A stretch of DNA of 64,000 nucleotides from positions 5,192,501 through 5,256,500 of the forward strand of contig JASJZH010000001.1 in NCBI GenBank assembly GCA_037178975.1, given 5' to 3'. A program made the position numbers and the translations under genes. Shown here one piece after another: positions 11,938 to 23,249 of this stretch (the first letter of the stretch is position 1; each line of letters begins with the position of its first letter). The notes under the pieces were generated by a model that saw only the letters and a list, made by a program, of their open reading frames with translations, did no database searches and was not told the origin of the DNA. The DNA is from Oscheius tipulae (lineage: Eukaryota > Nematoda > Chromadorea > Rhabditida > Rhabditidae).

Positions 11938-13281
11938 GCCGGGCGGAGTTGATAGCTCTATACTGTTTGTCTTTTTCTGAAACTGAGTACGGGTTCTATG
12001 GTTCTCCCCAAACAGAAGATTGAAAGTCAAAAAGTTTCAAAGAATGAATTTGGAAAAACAGTTGCGGTTAGACAGTTTAGACAAGGGAAGTTGACTGAAC
12101 AGAACTAGAGATTGGTCAGTTTTAAAGGAGTTCTGGGGGAGTTCGTCCACTCAAAGTGGATCAGCCCAACAATGTTTCCTTCAAAAGTTGGCAGACTGCT
12201 GGACTGTCTTAAATCTCATATCCATTTGGATAAAACTCAGTAGTCCACTCTCTGAAGTGCTGTCTCAGGTCCCTTAACCTAAATGTAGTTTCTCTCTGTG
12301 CGTATCCAATGAGTCAGATATGGTTTCTCTTGATTAGACAGGGCGGAAGCGAAAGGAAGCCCGACCATGCGTATTCGTAATGACTACTGACGTACAGAGC
12401 TCTCTTTTCGCCACAATAACAACTTCAGGCATTGAAGCCTGTAGATTGGATCCGAGAGGCTGAATAGGATTCCGTACTTGTGATAGGCTTCAATGTAAAA
12501 AGGAACTGACTGAGACGCGAAAATGCGTAAATGAGATTTAGAAGGTTGTCGTATTGCTCCCTGGAAAGGCGGTCGGAGCGTGTGGGCAGATGAAAGACAT
12601 GGGAAACGATCTTTTTCTTAATTCGGAAAAGGGGAGGATAGTGGCAAATTACTGCTTGTTTTGTAGAGACAGACTTTCTCTCACGACCTTCTTATTAGTC
12701 CGAAAGGAATTACGGTATTGACCAAGCCGTTATGTCTCGTTTACCAGGTTCATAAGGCCCGAAATCACGTCATTACACTTGGACATCGAAAAGAAAGAGA
12801 AAAAGAAGTCTGGGAGTTGATTCCTCTATAACTGTCTATGGTTGCTGCAATGAATGAAGAAAAGATCAGGTAATTAGAGTTCTCTTCAGAATGAATAGAC
12901 TTCTCCTCCTCGTCCAGAGTCTCCTGTATCGATGTGGGTAGATCTTTTGAAGTTGATGTCGTTATTCCAATCGGGCATTTTTCTGCACCCTGATTAATGA
13001 CCTGTTGTCTTGGTAACCGACTACTCTATGGTTATGTGAGGGTACAATCAGTAGAGAGGGATACGTAGATTATTTGAAAATTCCAGAGTTCAATAAAGAA
13101 CGCATCATACTGTATGCATGGTTGGCAAGAGCTCGAAGAGCACTCTATTTTCTTGGACGCATCTGTTAGAATATCAACAACTTTCAATAATTCATCCATG
13201 CGTGTCGATTTGGAGCTCACAGCTTAGGTCGAATAACCCTTTCTTTGACTCCAGTCTATTCCGGAAGCAATTTTTGCACTT
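11938..13281. other. Divergent intergenic region upstream of the DCX-PLAT and Ly6-like genes
   Basis: About 1.3 kb between divergent starts. Short open frames occur, but none has the codon bias of neighbouring genes or a recognisable family. An apparent signal-peptide start at 12891 cannot be spliced in frame to the Ly6-like exons and was rejected. No repeat or RNA gene is evident. Confidence 0.45.
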
Positions 13282-13753
13282 ATGCTCGGTTTTATCGCCT
13301 TCCTCTCCCTGCCACTAACTTCTTGGCAACTCGAATGTCTCTATTACCGCGTGAGATCAGATCTTCCAATCTCAATCCATGCAAAGGTAAGCTCTCAAAT
13401 AGCCAGTGGAAATTCTGCTTTCAGCCACGGAACTGCAGCTCTCACGTAACAGACTGCCTCAAGATTATCCACAAGATCGAAGCTGAAGATATAACACACG
13501 TGGATGTCTATATCGAGGGCAGATGCGCATACTCAGCAGAAGAATGTGCCCAGGGAAACGGGGTAAATTGTAGGTAGCTCTGACACTACTTCAATTTTAG
13601 TGCTTTCCTCAAGAGGCCAAAAAAGAGAACAGCTTTACGACAAGAGAGTACAAGTGTTGTTCAAAGGAAAATCTTTCTAACTCGTCGACAACTACGATAC
13701 TTACTGCTTTCTTGATCCTTTCGTTGTTACAACTCCAACATTTATTGGAATAA
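13282..13753 (+). CDS. Small GPI-anchored Ly6/uPAR-like protein
   Basis: Three exons (13282-13386, 13425-13562, 13601-13753) close exactly to 131 aa. The start codon opens a signal peptide (MLGFIAFLSLPLTSWQ) followed at once by LECLYYRV, the usual beginning of a Ly6 three-finger domain. The Cys pattern continues with RNCSS, TDCLKI, GRCAYSAEEC, GNGCF and a terminal KCCSKENLSN, which fits the CCxxxxxxN ending of Ly6 proteins. The C-terminus is hydrophobic (ILTAFLILSLLQLQHLL), typical of a GPI-attachment signal. Such proteins are usually cell-surface modulators of receptors; no partner can be inferred. The stop lies 11 bp from the stop of rpl-14 on the other strand, so the two genes converge tightly. 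Confidence 0.8.
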
Positions 13754-13764
13754 CAATAACAACA

Positions 13765-14316
13765 TTACTTCGAGGTCTTCTTCAATTTGGCGACCTCAAT
13801 TCGGACGAGACGGTTGCGAGCCTGCTTAGCCTTCATCAGCTTGAAACGTTCGAAGTCGGTCAGTTTAGCGCGCTGGAAAGTATTCGTAAAGAGGCTTCAA
13901 AGAGAATTTGATAAAGAAAACTTACAATGGACTTGGCAGCAATCTTCTTAGCCCAAGTAGTCTGTCCGAACTGCTCGTTGATCTTGGCCTCTTCGAAAGC
14001 TTCTTTGACTCCCTTAGTACGTTGTCCGACGCGGATCTTGACGAGGAATTTGGTGAGCTGGAGGTCCTTCAGATTTCTGACTCCGCGGAGGACTCCGGTG
14101 GTAGGTCCATCGACAAGAACCTGAGAATAGAAGTTTAGCAAGCGTAAACGACTACAGTAAGTATTTTGCTTCTTTCAGACAGTTTAGGACAGAAAATAAT
14201 AGAAAACTTACTCTATTTCCGTCGAGAATATCGACAATGGTGGCCAGCTTCCCACTGTTAATTCCGTTGGCAATGAATACGACACGTCCGATTTGAACCA
14301 AGCGCTGGAACACCAT
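13765..14316 (-). CDS. rpl-14: 60S ribosomal protein L14 (eL14)
   Basis: A structural protein of the large cytosolic ribosomal subunit. Exons 14212-14316, 13926-14120 and 13765-13872 close in phase to 135 aa, the same length as C. elegans RPL-14. The start MVFQRLVQIGRVVFI, the central VLVDGPTTGVLRGVRNLKDL and the basic end KAKQARNRLVRIEV are characteristic of the family. The ATG is the only one in frame at the conserved N-terminus. Confidence 0.95.
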
Positions 14317-15582
14317 TGTGCTCTGAAAACTACAAATAAAAGTAGAAAGTAGCTAAGAAAAGAGAAACATGGAGAGTATTGGTTCAGAATCGCCTAATTT
14401 CGATTTCAATGACTTAAAAACCGGCCAATAATGATGTACAACGATACATGGTACTCTAGATATTACTTCGAGGACTGAAACTGTATAAAAACACGAAAAA
14501 AAGAGGTTTAACTAGCTGGAATCAAGGACGCAAAAATAGGAAAAGAAGACCACGGTTAAAGGTCTATTGCCTGCCTGAAGTCGCGACAGGACCCTAGAAA
14601 CGGTATTTGGAGCGATACGCAAATTTACGTTGTACGTAGAGAAGCTATTACAGCCAGTCTTGTATTACTCCGTCCTTCGATTACACCCTATTCTTCTTTC
14701 CCAAATCTTTTGTTTTTCATAGTTTGATCATTAGGTGGCACGGAACTATTCTGTGAATTAGAGAAGAACAGCTTAAAAAAATTAAACTTTGTCCTGGAAG
14801 TGAGAGCGAGATTTCTTCCAATACCTTCCGAAGTAGGCAGTCATTCAATCGTAGACTAACTAAACTTATTTTGTGAAGGTTTGAACGGTTAATCCAAATT
14901 GTTGTTAAACATATACTGTGGCTAAAACAAAGATATAAAAGGAGAATCGAAGTTGGAACTGAATTTCTAATCGCATCCTTCATTTTTCATAGAATCCACT
15001 TTTTAATAAAATGAGGAGCTGTCGTCTCCGTTCGCCTGTCCGTCGGAAGCCTTTTGCGTTTGCAAGAAAAATGCCTACGCAGCACCTAAAAGTCCAAACT
15101 TCGTCGACACTTTTTTTTCGTGAGGAGTTTGTTGACGTTTGCAAACAAAAGAGCACGTGCATATTGCTATAAAGTAATGAGGATAACGTGGGAAATCTTG
15201 AGAAAAAATGCGCACAAGGTGTGAATCCGAAAATTCGGGCACGTAAAGTGGCGTTACAGTATGCCAAATTGCCTCCCAAAAATCGTTTTCACTGTTTGTT
15301 GTCCATTTTATTATTCTTTTATGTCTTTTGATGATTTTTCGGATTATTTTCCGCAAAAACTGTCGTGGGGTGCCAAAGCGGGTTACTCGCAGGGTTCTAC
15401 AACAGGTTGCAGAGAGATTTCGACTGAAACCCATAAAAAGGTAGAAAATGTGAAGCACTGCAATAATTATTCGGTAATAGTTTGGTACGCAGCCCCTTCA
15501 TTTGAATTTTTGCTGCAATTTTGCGAATTCACTCTGGGGTCTATTCAAATTTGTGAAGTTTTGAAACAGTAAAGTTTTCAGA
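14317..15582. other. Intergenic region between divergent rpl-14 and the CASC3-like gene
   Basis: About 1.27 kb between divergent start codons. It is AT-richer than the genes and holds no open frame with coding-like codon use that I can support. It must contain the rpl-14 promoter, but I cannot point to an element. A TTTTCAG acceptor lies one base before the CASC3-like ATG. Confidence 0.5.
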
Positions 15583-17188
15583 ATGGCTGAAGAAGAGAAA
15601 CCTCCAGTCTCCGAGGTGAAAGAGCCAGAGGTGTCCGAAGAGAAAGCAGACTCGACGGAGAAGAAACTGGAAAAACTTACTGTCGAAGAGAAACAGGAAG
15701 ATTCGGTAAATACAAATACAAAAAAGTTCGAAAATTACTGTTTGCGTTTTAGGCTAAATTCGACCCACAATCCGAGACAAAAGAGGATGAAGAAGTGAGG
15801 GAAGACGAGGGTGAGTCTCAATGTTGGTGCCAGTCAACTGACAGTTTCAGCAGTTCTGGATGACGATGAGATCGAAGAGAATCCGGCCTATATTCCCAAG
15901 AAAGGTAGGCACAATACAGAACCATAACTGAACGAGGTCTCCCAGGAAAATACTACATGCATGACTCTCGAGATGAGGATGGACCAGGAGAATTGGATGG
16001 GAAGAGGAGTCGGGCTGATGGAGCTTGGAGTCATGACCGTTACGTGGACAGCTGGCAACAACCGAAAAGTAAAAAGCAACTGGTTGCACGGTGAGTCTAT
16101 CTCCTGATCCTTAAATAGTCGCTCAGTTATGGATTCGACATTCGGTACGGAGAGACGGAGGAAGAAGCATCAAAGAATGAACAAGACGTGCCGAAAGAGG
16201 TTTTGTTCTCCACACAACGGTAAAAAAAATATGTTTAGATACCTTCCCCATCTGATGAACGACCAGTTCAAAGAGGTCGAGGTCGTGGTAGAGGTTCAGG
16301 AGCACCTCGCCCTTTCAACCAACCCCGGGAACAGTATCAGCGCCGTTCCCAAGAAGAACACGACAGTTTTGAAGACGATGGGGAAGAAAGAGGAGGAAGT
16401 CGACGACAACGTCAGACTAAACCCACAGTGGTGAGTCAAATCTGGAGGCATCAAACTATTGTCAGGTTCGGAATGTTCGTGGAGGAAGAGGACAGCCGAT
16501 GACTAATGGGCGTGGCTCGTACAGGTGAGAAAAACGGGAAATAGACGCTGGTGTTCAGAAACCAAGAAAGACCAAGAGGCGGAGGGCAAAGGAGTGGTGA
16601 TGTGAGAGAGGATAGGAGAGAAGACATGCCTCCTCAAAAACGAGAAGACTTTATGGAAAACCATAGACGAGGAGCCATGAGAGGAGCAGTCCAGTCTCGT
16701 CAGTTTGTCCGGACTGTCTCTTCATCAAATCGCTTTGAAAGAGGTGGACGACAGTCAGACTCCCGACAAGAAATGTCTGATGATCGAGGTGGTCATGAAG
16801 GTAGTGCCCATCAAATAGAGTGATTACACTGGGTTTAGATCGCCGTCCTTCTAGGGGCATCACTAGTCGGGGTAGAGGTCGTGGTGGAGTGCGAGGAGCC
16901 TCAGGGGGGGCCAGCGAGCACAGAGGAAGCCACGGACCATCCAGGTACCCATTCAGACAGCATGACTCATATTCCCGTAGAACACAAGATTCTCAGCCAA
17001 GAAGTGGCTATACTCCACGGCAAGAAGTGGTTTTTTTCGACCATCCTGCTCCTTCGGCTGCATCTCACCAACAATCTCCGGTCGTCTATTTCGACCCAGC
17101 TTCTCAACAGGCGGTGGGTCCCAAAAGGAAAAAGCAATGGTTCTTTTTAGAATCGTCCTCTACCGCCGCGCGAGAAGAAAATAATTGA
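15583..17188 (+). CDS. Barentsz/CASC3-like exon-junction-complex protein
   Basis: CASC3/Barentsz (MLN51) joins eIF4A3 and Mago-Y14 in the exon junction complex and acts in mRNA localisation and decay. The Btz/SELOR core is clear across three exons: NPAYIPKKGKYYMHDSRDED, GAWSHDRYVDSWQQPKSKKQ and LVARYGFDIRYG. An acidic, glutamate-rich N-terminus precedes it (MAEEEKPPVSEVKEPEVSEE), and a long RG/RGG- and Arg/Ser-rich tail follows (RGRGRGRG, ITSRGRGRGGVRG) up to the stop at 17,186-17,188. Most introns are about 35-45 nt. The ATG follows TTTTCAG by one base, a likely trans-splice acceptor. Alternative family members with a Btz domain are few, so the call is firm; tail exon borders are less sure. 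Confidence 0.87.
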
Positions 17189-17528
17189 GATCAAGAGTCC
17201 CAACTAACCGTGGAAGTCGAATACAGTTATGCCCAACGTCATCTCTACCCGTAGCTTACATACACGTATTTATTTATCAGCATTTGTCACGCTGTATCTA
17301 TTTATCCTGACCTTTTCTTTGTGATTTTCCCAGACTGCACTCTTACAGCACTTTGTTGGTTCTTGTTAATGCAGTAAAATATTGTTTTATGTTTATTCTC
17401 CGGCCTGTAAATAGCAGATTCGAAACATTACGTAAAACATATGAATTGTAACTAGCTAAAACTCGTAACTCGTGGAGATGAGATACACGAAGATAAGCTA
17501 GACGGAATTAACTACGGATAACAGAAAA
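17189..17528. other. 3' flanks of the convergent CASC3-like and hsf-1 genes
   Basis: Two genes converge here with 340 bp between stop codons. The sequence is AT-rich, as expected for 3' UTRs, and shows no further gene. Confidence 0.5.
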
Positions 17529-19750
17529 TTACTGGTATGTGGGACTGGTACACGGGGTCAGGAGAGTTGGAGTAGAGCAGATCGGATCGGAGTTGTGAAC
17601 GGAGAACGGTATGTCCAACTGGAAGCAATTTTGGATAAAAAAGAGATGTAACACACTTGTTGTCCAATAATATCGTGTTGAGGGGCAGGGGGAGCAGCTC
17701 CGTCCAGGAAATCCAAACTCTGCATTGCTGGAGCCTGTTCCAGAGCCAGCTGGTGATTCGGAAGGGAAGTCGATGGGGCGTGATTGGAGTCTTCGTCCAG
17801 ATTCTGATTAAAAAAAAACTGCGTTTTCCTTCGAGATGGAACCTTAAGGTGTTCCACCAAGGTATTTGCTTTCGAGCTTATCTATTTTCCAGGCACGGCG
17901 ACAGTATTGCTCCATTGCTTAGTGCTTCGAATACAAACCAAAAACTGCGGGTTACATTCCCCACGCTTGGCAAAAGTTTATTTTCTTCGTCTGAAACACT
18001 GAGAAGCACTCCTAGAAAGTAAATAATTTCACTGCGGCGAACATCAGTTAATTTTTGCTAAGCTACCACCACGAACTTTGCTATATCTTTGGATGTGGTG
18101 CGTTGGCTTCAACGTTCAACTGAGCTTACCTCGAAAAGGCCAAAGTCCCAGTTGCCATTGAGCAGATCTCGGCAGGTGTCAATGCCGTTATCCATCCCCT
18201 GAAGATATTCCTGGAGCTCCTGGGAAATTTGACGATCATAGCCGGGACTCATAGTGAAGGTAGGTGTGAAGTTGGGATTGCTGACAATCTGCAAAGAGGT
18301 TTGTAATAGATTCTCGCAGTAACCAAGCCTGATTATTAGTTGGAGCCGGCTGATTGAACATCATCTTGTTTGCCGCTACATCGGGCTGTTGATACTGCAC
18401 GCTGGTCGAATAATTTGGCTTCTTGTCATACTGTTGGTTCAACGGAGTTGTACTGTTGTTGTAACTGCCTTGAGGATCTAAACAAGCACTTTCAGAGGGA
18501 AAATGAGAGGAAACGAACTAGAAGATCCAGGAGAAGCAACGTGTGGTTCGTTGCTTCTATAAGGCGGAGAGTTGCTGTACAACTCATCGGTGACATCGGC
18601 TATGATTGGTCCCCTTTACAGGAAAGCTATAGAAACAAGAGAAGAACTGCGCAAACCTGTCATTTTGATAGCCTTTCTGCTGCTGCAGACCGCCGCCTTC
18701 GACAATTTCGCGCTGAAGACGGTCCAGCATGTCCACGATGTTGTTGTTGCTATTCTGCGAGCTGGAGGATCGAGGACGTTTCATCTGTGGTTCGTCGATA
18801 GCTAGAATGCCTCTTTTCAGAACACGCTTGGACATATTCGGCTGGACGATGGCCACAAGAAATTGAACCAGCTAGAAGTTGAGTTTTCTTTCAAAACTCG
18901 AAGAACCGACCTTGTTCACGACCTGTTGTTGTCTGTTATGCTGCTGTCTGACGTGATCCAATTGCTCCCACAAGGCCTCGTTCTCTCTGAAAGTACCCAC
19001 ATTTTGACTACGCTTATCGGTGGTTCAAATAAATAGTTAATCCGAAATACCCACTTGGTAATTTCATGCATCTTGCTATCCATATTACGCTGCTTCTCGC
19101 GCAGCTGTCGTAGCTCGTCCATCACTACAGAAAGGTTGCCCTGCGTCTGTGCAGCTACCACATTATTATCCCCTCCGCGATTAGACTGCTGTAATACGTA
19201 AGCATAACTAATCAGAGATCGAATAATCCCTACCCGACGCTTTATGTTTACCATCAAATCCGGGCGTCCACGAATGAAACTCGTATGGCTGAACTCCAGA
19301 TGATCCTGATCCGATTCGCTTCGCGTCAATCCTCCTTTGTCTAGTGGCGATACTTTGCGGAATCCGTCTATAAATAGGTGGCTGCTTACAAGATAAAAAA
19401 ACTGACAACGTACACATGTTCAGTTGGCGAATAAGACTATTCAAATTGTTGTGCTTAAAATAATGAGGGAGGACATTGCGGCAGAAGGCATACGGATCAA
19501 TAATATGGAAACTGTAGCCGCTCTGAAAAGAAAACCGTTTTTGAGAAATCAGAGTCCTAACCTCGTCCCAGCGAATGATGTTTTGATAGGCTGGATCCTC
19601 GACGATGTTCCACAGCTTGATCAAGAAGAGCGGCATCTTGTCCTCGTCCTTCTGAGATGGCAGCGACTGTTGAGAAGAATTATTAAGCACTTGAAGTGGC
19701 TGCTGTCCAGTCTGATTGGCCATCTCAACCTTTGGAATACGCGATTCCAT
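17529..19750 (-). CDS. hsf-1: Heat shock transcription factor (HSF1-like)
   Basis: A trimeric activator of heat-shock genes. The DNA-binding domain spans the first exons: MPLFLIKLWNIVEDPAYQNI, then SGYSFHIIDPYAFCRNVLPH, YFKHNNLNSLIRQLNM and, after a splice that creates Tyr, YGFRKVSPLDKGGL; recognition helix SLIRQLNMYGFRKV is intact. HFxHxxFxRGRPDL appears as LEFSHTSFIRGRPDL. A hydrophobic-repeat trimerisation region follows (MDELRQLREKQRNMDSKMHE, then ENEALWEQLDHVRQQHNRQQ), then LVQFLVAIVQPN. The C-terminal exons are Gln/Ser/Pro-rich, consistent with an activation domain, and end TSPTYQ at 17,529. The ATG sits directly after a TTTTTCAG acceptor. An upstream in-frame extension to 19,858 exists but probably lies 5' of the trans-splice site. 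The gene is divergent from wve-1. Confidence 0.9.
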
Positions 19751-20370
19751 CTGAAAAATGGCTTCTTTGACAAAGAAACGGAAGAGAAAGAAGTTGCAGA
19801 AAGATAAAATTGAATTGGAAGAGGTATTTGACGTGGCTGGCTTCTCATGAACCTGCACATATCAGGAAGGGTATGACGAGAGAAAGGAACAACAATCAAT
19901 AGGCCAAAATGACGGAAAATTTTAGGATCAAATGATCAAGGCGTTGTTTCGAAATCGGTTTTTTTCTCACTATAAGCAAAACCCTTTTGCATAACAAAGA
20001 GGACTTGGAAGAGTTTCCTGAAGTATGAAATGATGACAAAGGAGGAGTGCGTGTGTGTGGAGGAAACTGATAAAGGAAAGAAGAGACTTGCTGTAACAGC
20101 TGGGCGCAAGGAGAATGAAGAGAAAGGGAAAACATGCGGCAGACGGCGTACTGGCAACTGGCGCACGCCTCACAAAACACGCTCCGTTCGAGAAAATTGC
20201 TCAACGTTTAAACCTTTCTTCTTTTATCGTTTCTGTAAACTCTTTTGCCATCTATGAACAAAGAACACCAGCAGAAAAAAATTGGCACGTGCGTGTCACA
20301 AGTTGTGCAAAACTATCTCTTTGCCCTTAGTTTTCTCGAAACCTATAAATATTCAGGAAGAAGCGGCATC
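19751..20370. promoter_or_regulatory. Divergent hsf-1/wve-1 intergenic region with heat-shock-element-like motifs
   Basis: TTCnnGAA, the inverted pair of HSF half-sites, occurs at 20015-20022, 20187-20194, 20333-20340 and 20352-20359. About 0.1-0.2 would be expected by chance in this length. The last two lie within 40 bp of the wve-1 start, and the first is preceded by GAAGAG, extending the half-site array. Autoregulation of hsf-1 is an inference only. Confidence 0.45.
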
Positions 20371-22877
20371 ATGCCGTTGATAAAGCGGTCAATTTCGCCG
20401 GTAAATGTCAGCCGTGGATGTATTCCACCGAACTTGACGAAAGATGAGCTCCAATGTGTCGCCAATGGAACAATGGCCAATCTGATCCGGCAATTGAGCT
20501 CACTCAGTCGTCATGCAGAGCACATTGTGGGAGATATTTATCACGAAGCGATGAAGTTGGACCACAAGTCGAACCTTCTCCAACAGCGGATAGAACGGCT
20601 GTCGGCCAAAATTGAACAAATTGACTCGAACAACGAACAAGGTGGGATATTCCCTTCTTTTTTTTTGATAATTCTCTTTTCTTAGCAAGTCTCGAGCAAT
20701 TGCACATGAGAAAGGCGTTCAAAAGCAGCATGCTGGTAGATCAACATACTCTCGACCGAGCAACACTTCCTCCGGCATTAGTCGAAGTTTACGACAAGTG
20801 CGACCCTCCACCCAATCTGGACGCCCTCAATCAATACAGGTACATATTCTCTGGTATTCTTCAATGTTCTTTTTGTAGAGATGACCCTACGAATGCACTC
20901 AGCCTGTACACCAATCCTGGCTTTTTCTTCGACTTGTGGCGCAAAGAAATGCTTAAGGCTTGTGCTTCTAGCTACAAAGAATACATTATTTCCAGGATAT
21001 GGGTGATAATAGGCGCAAGGTGAAGTCGCCAGATGGGCAGAAGAGCCCAAAAAAGAAGAGAAGACCGGCTGAGCAACAACAACAGCAGCCACATATGGCA
21101 AAAACTAATGTACATAGCAGGTTCGACCACATATTAATTCTATCAAAAATCCGACACATTGGTCTCGGTAGTCTCTTTTATATGCCTTATCTAAAAACGT
21201 GAGCAGACGTTCCTCCAGCTTCCCAGTCGTAGTGGTACTGAAAAAAAAAGTATTACGGTTGGTCATTGCTTTTCTTACCTCCTGAGTACAGGTAGACTGA
21301 AGGGCTAAAAAAACAACTGTTGCAAAAATTTTCTGAGAGCGGCTTAGAGGGTTTTTTCTAAGGACAAAAACGTCTAACCCTTGCGGAAGTCGAACCCGAG
21401 TTGTTTTTCATTTGCAGTCAGAGCGCTAACCGGCTGAGCAATGCGGGCAAGTTCGCTGAATTTCCGCAGAAAATACATGAAGTTAGATAGTGCGCACTTT
21501 CATGGAGATTATACGCTATCACCTTAGGCTCGCTTTAACAATACATCAGAAACTCACATCACGATGGAAGTAGCCAACGCAGAGGAGAGAATCCAGTGCT
21601 TTCAAAGCCTGAATTGCGACGGAGAGAGAGCATCCCATGGCCATGTGGTTACTAGGGCCACCCTTGTTGCGAACTTGGAGTGACTTTCCAACCAGCGTCA
21701 TAACCACATAAAAGTTTAGCGTTTAGGAACAGAAATTTTTCGGGAATACCTTTATCTAGGTTATAGTTTGACAAACTTCATACACACAGAGCTCTCCGCG
21801 TGTATGACGTTTGTCTAAAACGCGAGAGAAAAGTAGAAATAAAGCATGGAAGTCAGGCCATGTTGAAACTTCGGCCTCTGCCTGATTGGGAATACCTTTT
21901 TCCTTAAAGGAGAGTGACTCACAAAGTTGAAGTTTCCGAATCGGCCCTTTCCAGGTATTCCACCTCGAGAAACGCAAATATGGGAGCTCTATCATTCCCA
22001 GAAGAATATCAGGCGCCTCAGAGTCTTGGTCTACAGCTACATCGCAATCATGGCTATCAGGTACTGTTCTTCTTTATAGTTTGATCATCCTGCCCTCTTT
22101 CTACCTTCTCTATCCTGTGCTTCTAGCCTATCCAATCCTCTACTCCTCTTGTTCCACCGCCAGGAATGAGTGTCCGTGCCCCTCCTATGTTAATTGAGCG
22201 AAATGATGTCCGTTCCTCTGTTAGTCCACCCCGAGATATCGCCAAGGTATTGCTATCCTTTGTTTCCTCTTAACTCTCTCAATTCAGCGAGATCTCCCTC
22301 TTCCCGACATGTCGATTCTTGCCATTGATGACGACGACGAGCTGCCACCACCACCGCCTCCTCTGATGCACACCTCGATTGTGCAACACATGCCCTCTCC
22401 GCCTCAGAACATGATCCAGTTCGTGCCTAGCGAGGGACAGCAGATTCCGCCGCCTGCTCCTCCGCCCCCACCACCTCCACCTCCGAATCTCATGGCACAG
22501 ACGACAGCAGCTACATTTTCTTCGTCGAAACCCAAGGTAGGTTTCAATTCTTACGTATTATTCGTTTGCTTAGACCGAGAGCTCAATCAATTCGGCTACA
22601 AGTGCTCCGCAAAATGCCGATCCAAGAAGCGATCTTCTAGCTCAAATTCGTGCTGGAAAGGACCTTAGGAAGGTAATCATTTTGTCTAAAAACATTCTCA
22701 GTGTTGATATAATTGTAGACGAATCGTGCCAAAGAAGAGGAAGAAGAGCGAAAAGCAAGAAGTGAACACGATGTGGCAGCTATTCTCCGACAGCGATTGG
22801 AACAAGTCCGAACAGCCCACGAGGATGAAGAAGATTCCCAAGGTAGCGCCGAATATGAGGACGGCGAATGGGATTGA
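20371..22877 (+). CDS. wve-1: WAVE/SCAR actin-nucleation promoting factor
   Basis: WAVE activates Arp2/3 downstream of Rac within the WAVE regulatory complex. The N-terminal SCAR homology domain is clear (MPLIKRSISPVNVSRGCIPP, LRQLSSLSRHAEHIV-like helix, SLYTNPGFFFDLWRKEML). A basic region with a Gln run follows, then proline-rich stretches (PPPPPPLM, PPPAPPPPPPPPP). The C-terminal VCA has a WH2 motif (DLLAQIRAGKDLRK), a connector and an acidic end (EEDSQGSAEYEDGEWD) with the terminal Trp. One intron (20958-20995) must use a GC donor: the GT choice nearby gives a stop. Another intron (about 21,121-21,953) is over 800 bp and contains a tRNA-like element and a kinase fragment, both antisense. 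An acceptor-like TATTCAG lies 15 bp upstream of the ATG. Confidence 0.9.
21374..21449 (-). repeat. tRNA-Cys-like element inside a WAVE intron (T2)
   Basis: On the minus strand: a 5' GCCCGCA, an A box TTGCTCAGCCGGTTAGCGC, an anticodon-loop-like CTGCAAA (anticodon GCA, Cys) and a B box GGGTTCGACTTCC. The T arm pairs in four of five positions, but the 3' acceptor strand does not pair with the 5' end and the anticodon stem is poor. It is best read as a decayed tRNA or tRNA-derived repeat. Confidence 0.5.
21558..21710 (-). pseudogene. Casein-kinase-1/TTBK-like kinase fragment in a WAVE intron
   Basis: About 50 codons in one frame read YVVMTLVGKSLQ, then RNKGGPSNHMAMG, then LSVAIQALKALD, then VGYFHRD. 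This is subdomain V to the catalytic-loop HRD of CK1/TTBK-type kinases (compare the family pattern VVMxLVGxSLxxLR ... HRDxKPxN). The frame is closed by a stop two codons upstream of the preserved part. Immediately after HRD comes a GTGAGT donor-like site, as at a real exon end, but no following exon with KPxN is visible. It lies antisense in the WAVE intron. It is a remnant, most likely a duplicated gene piece, since the splice-like border argues against a processed copy. Confidence 0.65.
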
Positions 22878-23249
22878 CAAACGAGGCCTTATTTCGTTTT
22901 CTTGTAACAATTGTCCCATATTTGATGAACTTTTTCAGCTTTATCGATGTGCCTGTCTCAAGCAGTTGTTGATTTCATTATGTACATTTACCCTTCAAAT
23001 TATGTTGCGAAAGCATCTTGGAATTGATTTAAAATCAGGGAATGCCCCATCCAAAATGATCAAAACTGTTAGGAAAATGGCTTCGGACTATTACCGTGCT
23101 TACAGAGTTTCTATAATCGTGGAACTTTGTAAATGCCCACTTTTTGTTTACAAGATAGTCTCATTATCTGCAGAATTTTAGCATGCTAAGTTGTTCACTC
23201 CTAGAGAGCGCCCAGTTTTTCCCTGGTTCTCTTCTTCTTCTCCTTTCAG
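22878..23249. other. Intergenic DNA between wve-1 and fdps-1
   Basis: The spacing between two same-strand genes is 372 bp. Open frames here are not coding-like. The downstream ATG directly follows CTCCTTTCAG, a strong trans-splice-type acceptor, so the two genes could share a primary transcript, although the gap is large for that. Confidence 0.4.

Noticed and set aside
12891-13230. Signal-peptide-like exon MNRLLLLVQSLLYRC and following exons as the 5' end of the Ly6-like gene
   Set aside because: The frames do not join cleanly, whereas ATG 13282 gives an ideal signal peptide running straight into the Ly6 domain with exact phases.
20344-20351. TATAAATA as the TATA box of wve-1
   Set aside because: It lies only about 20 bp before the ATG, too close for a normal start site plus 5' UTR, and the transcript is probably trans-spliced nearby.
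21930-21960. A P-loop-like GKGRFG on the minus strand as a further piece of the kinase remnant
   Set aside because: It overlaps the acceptor and polypyrimidine tract of a WAVE exon and has no supporting flanking kinase sequence.
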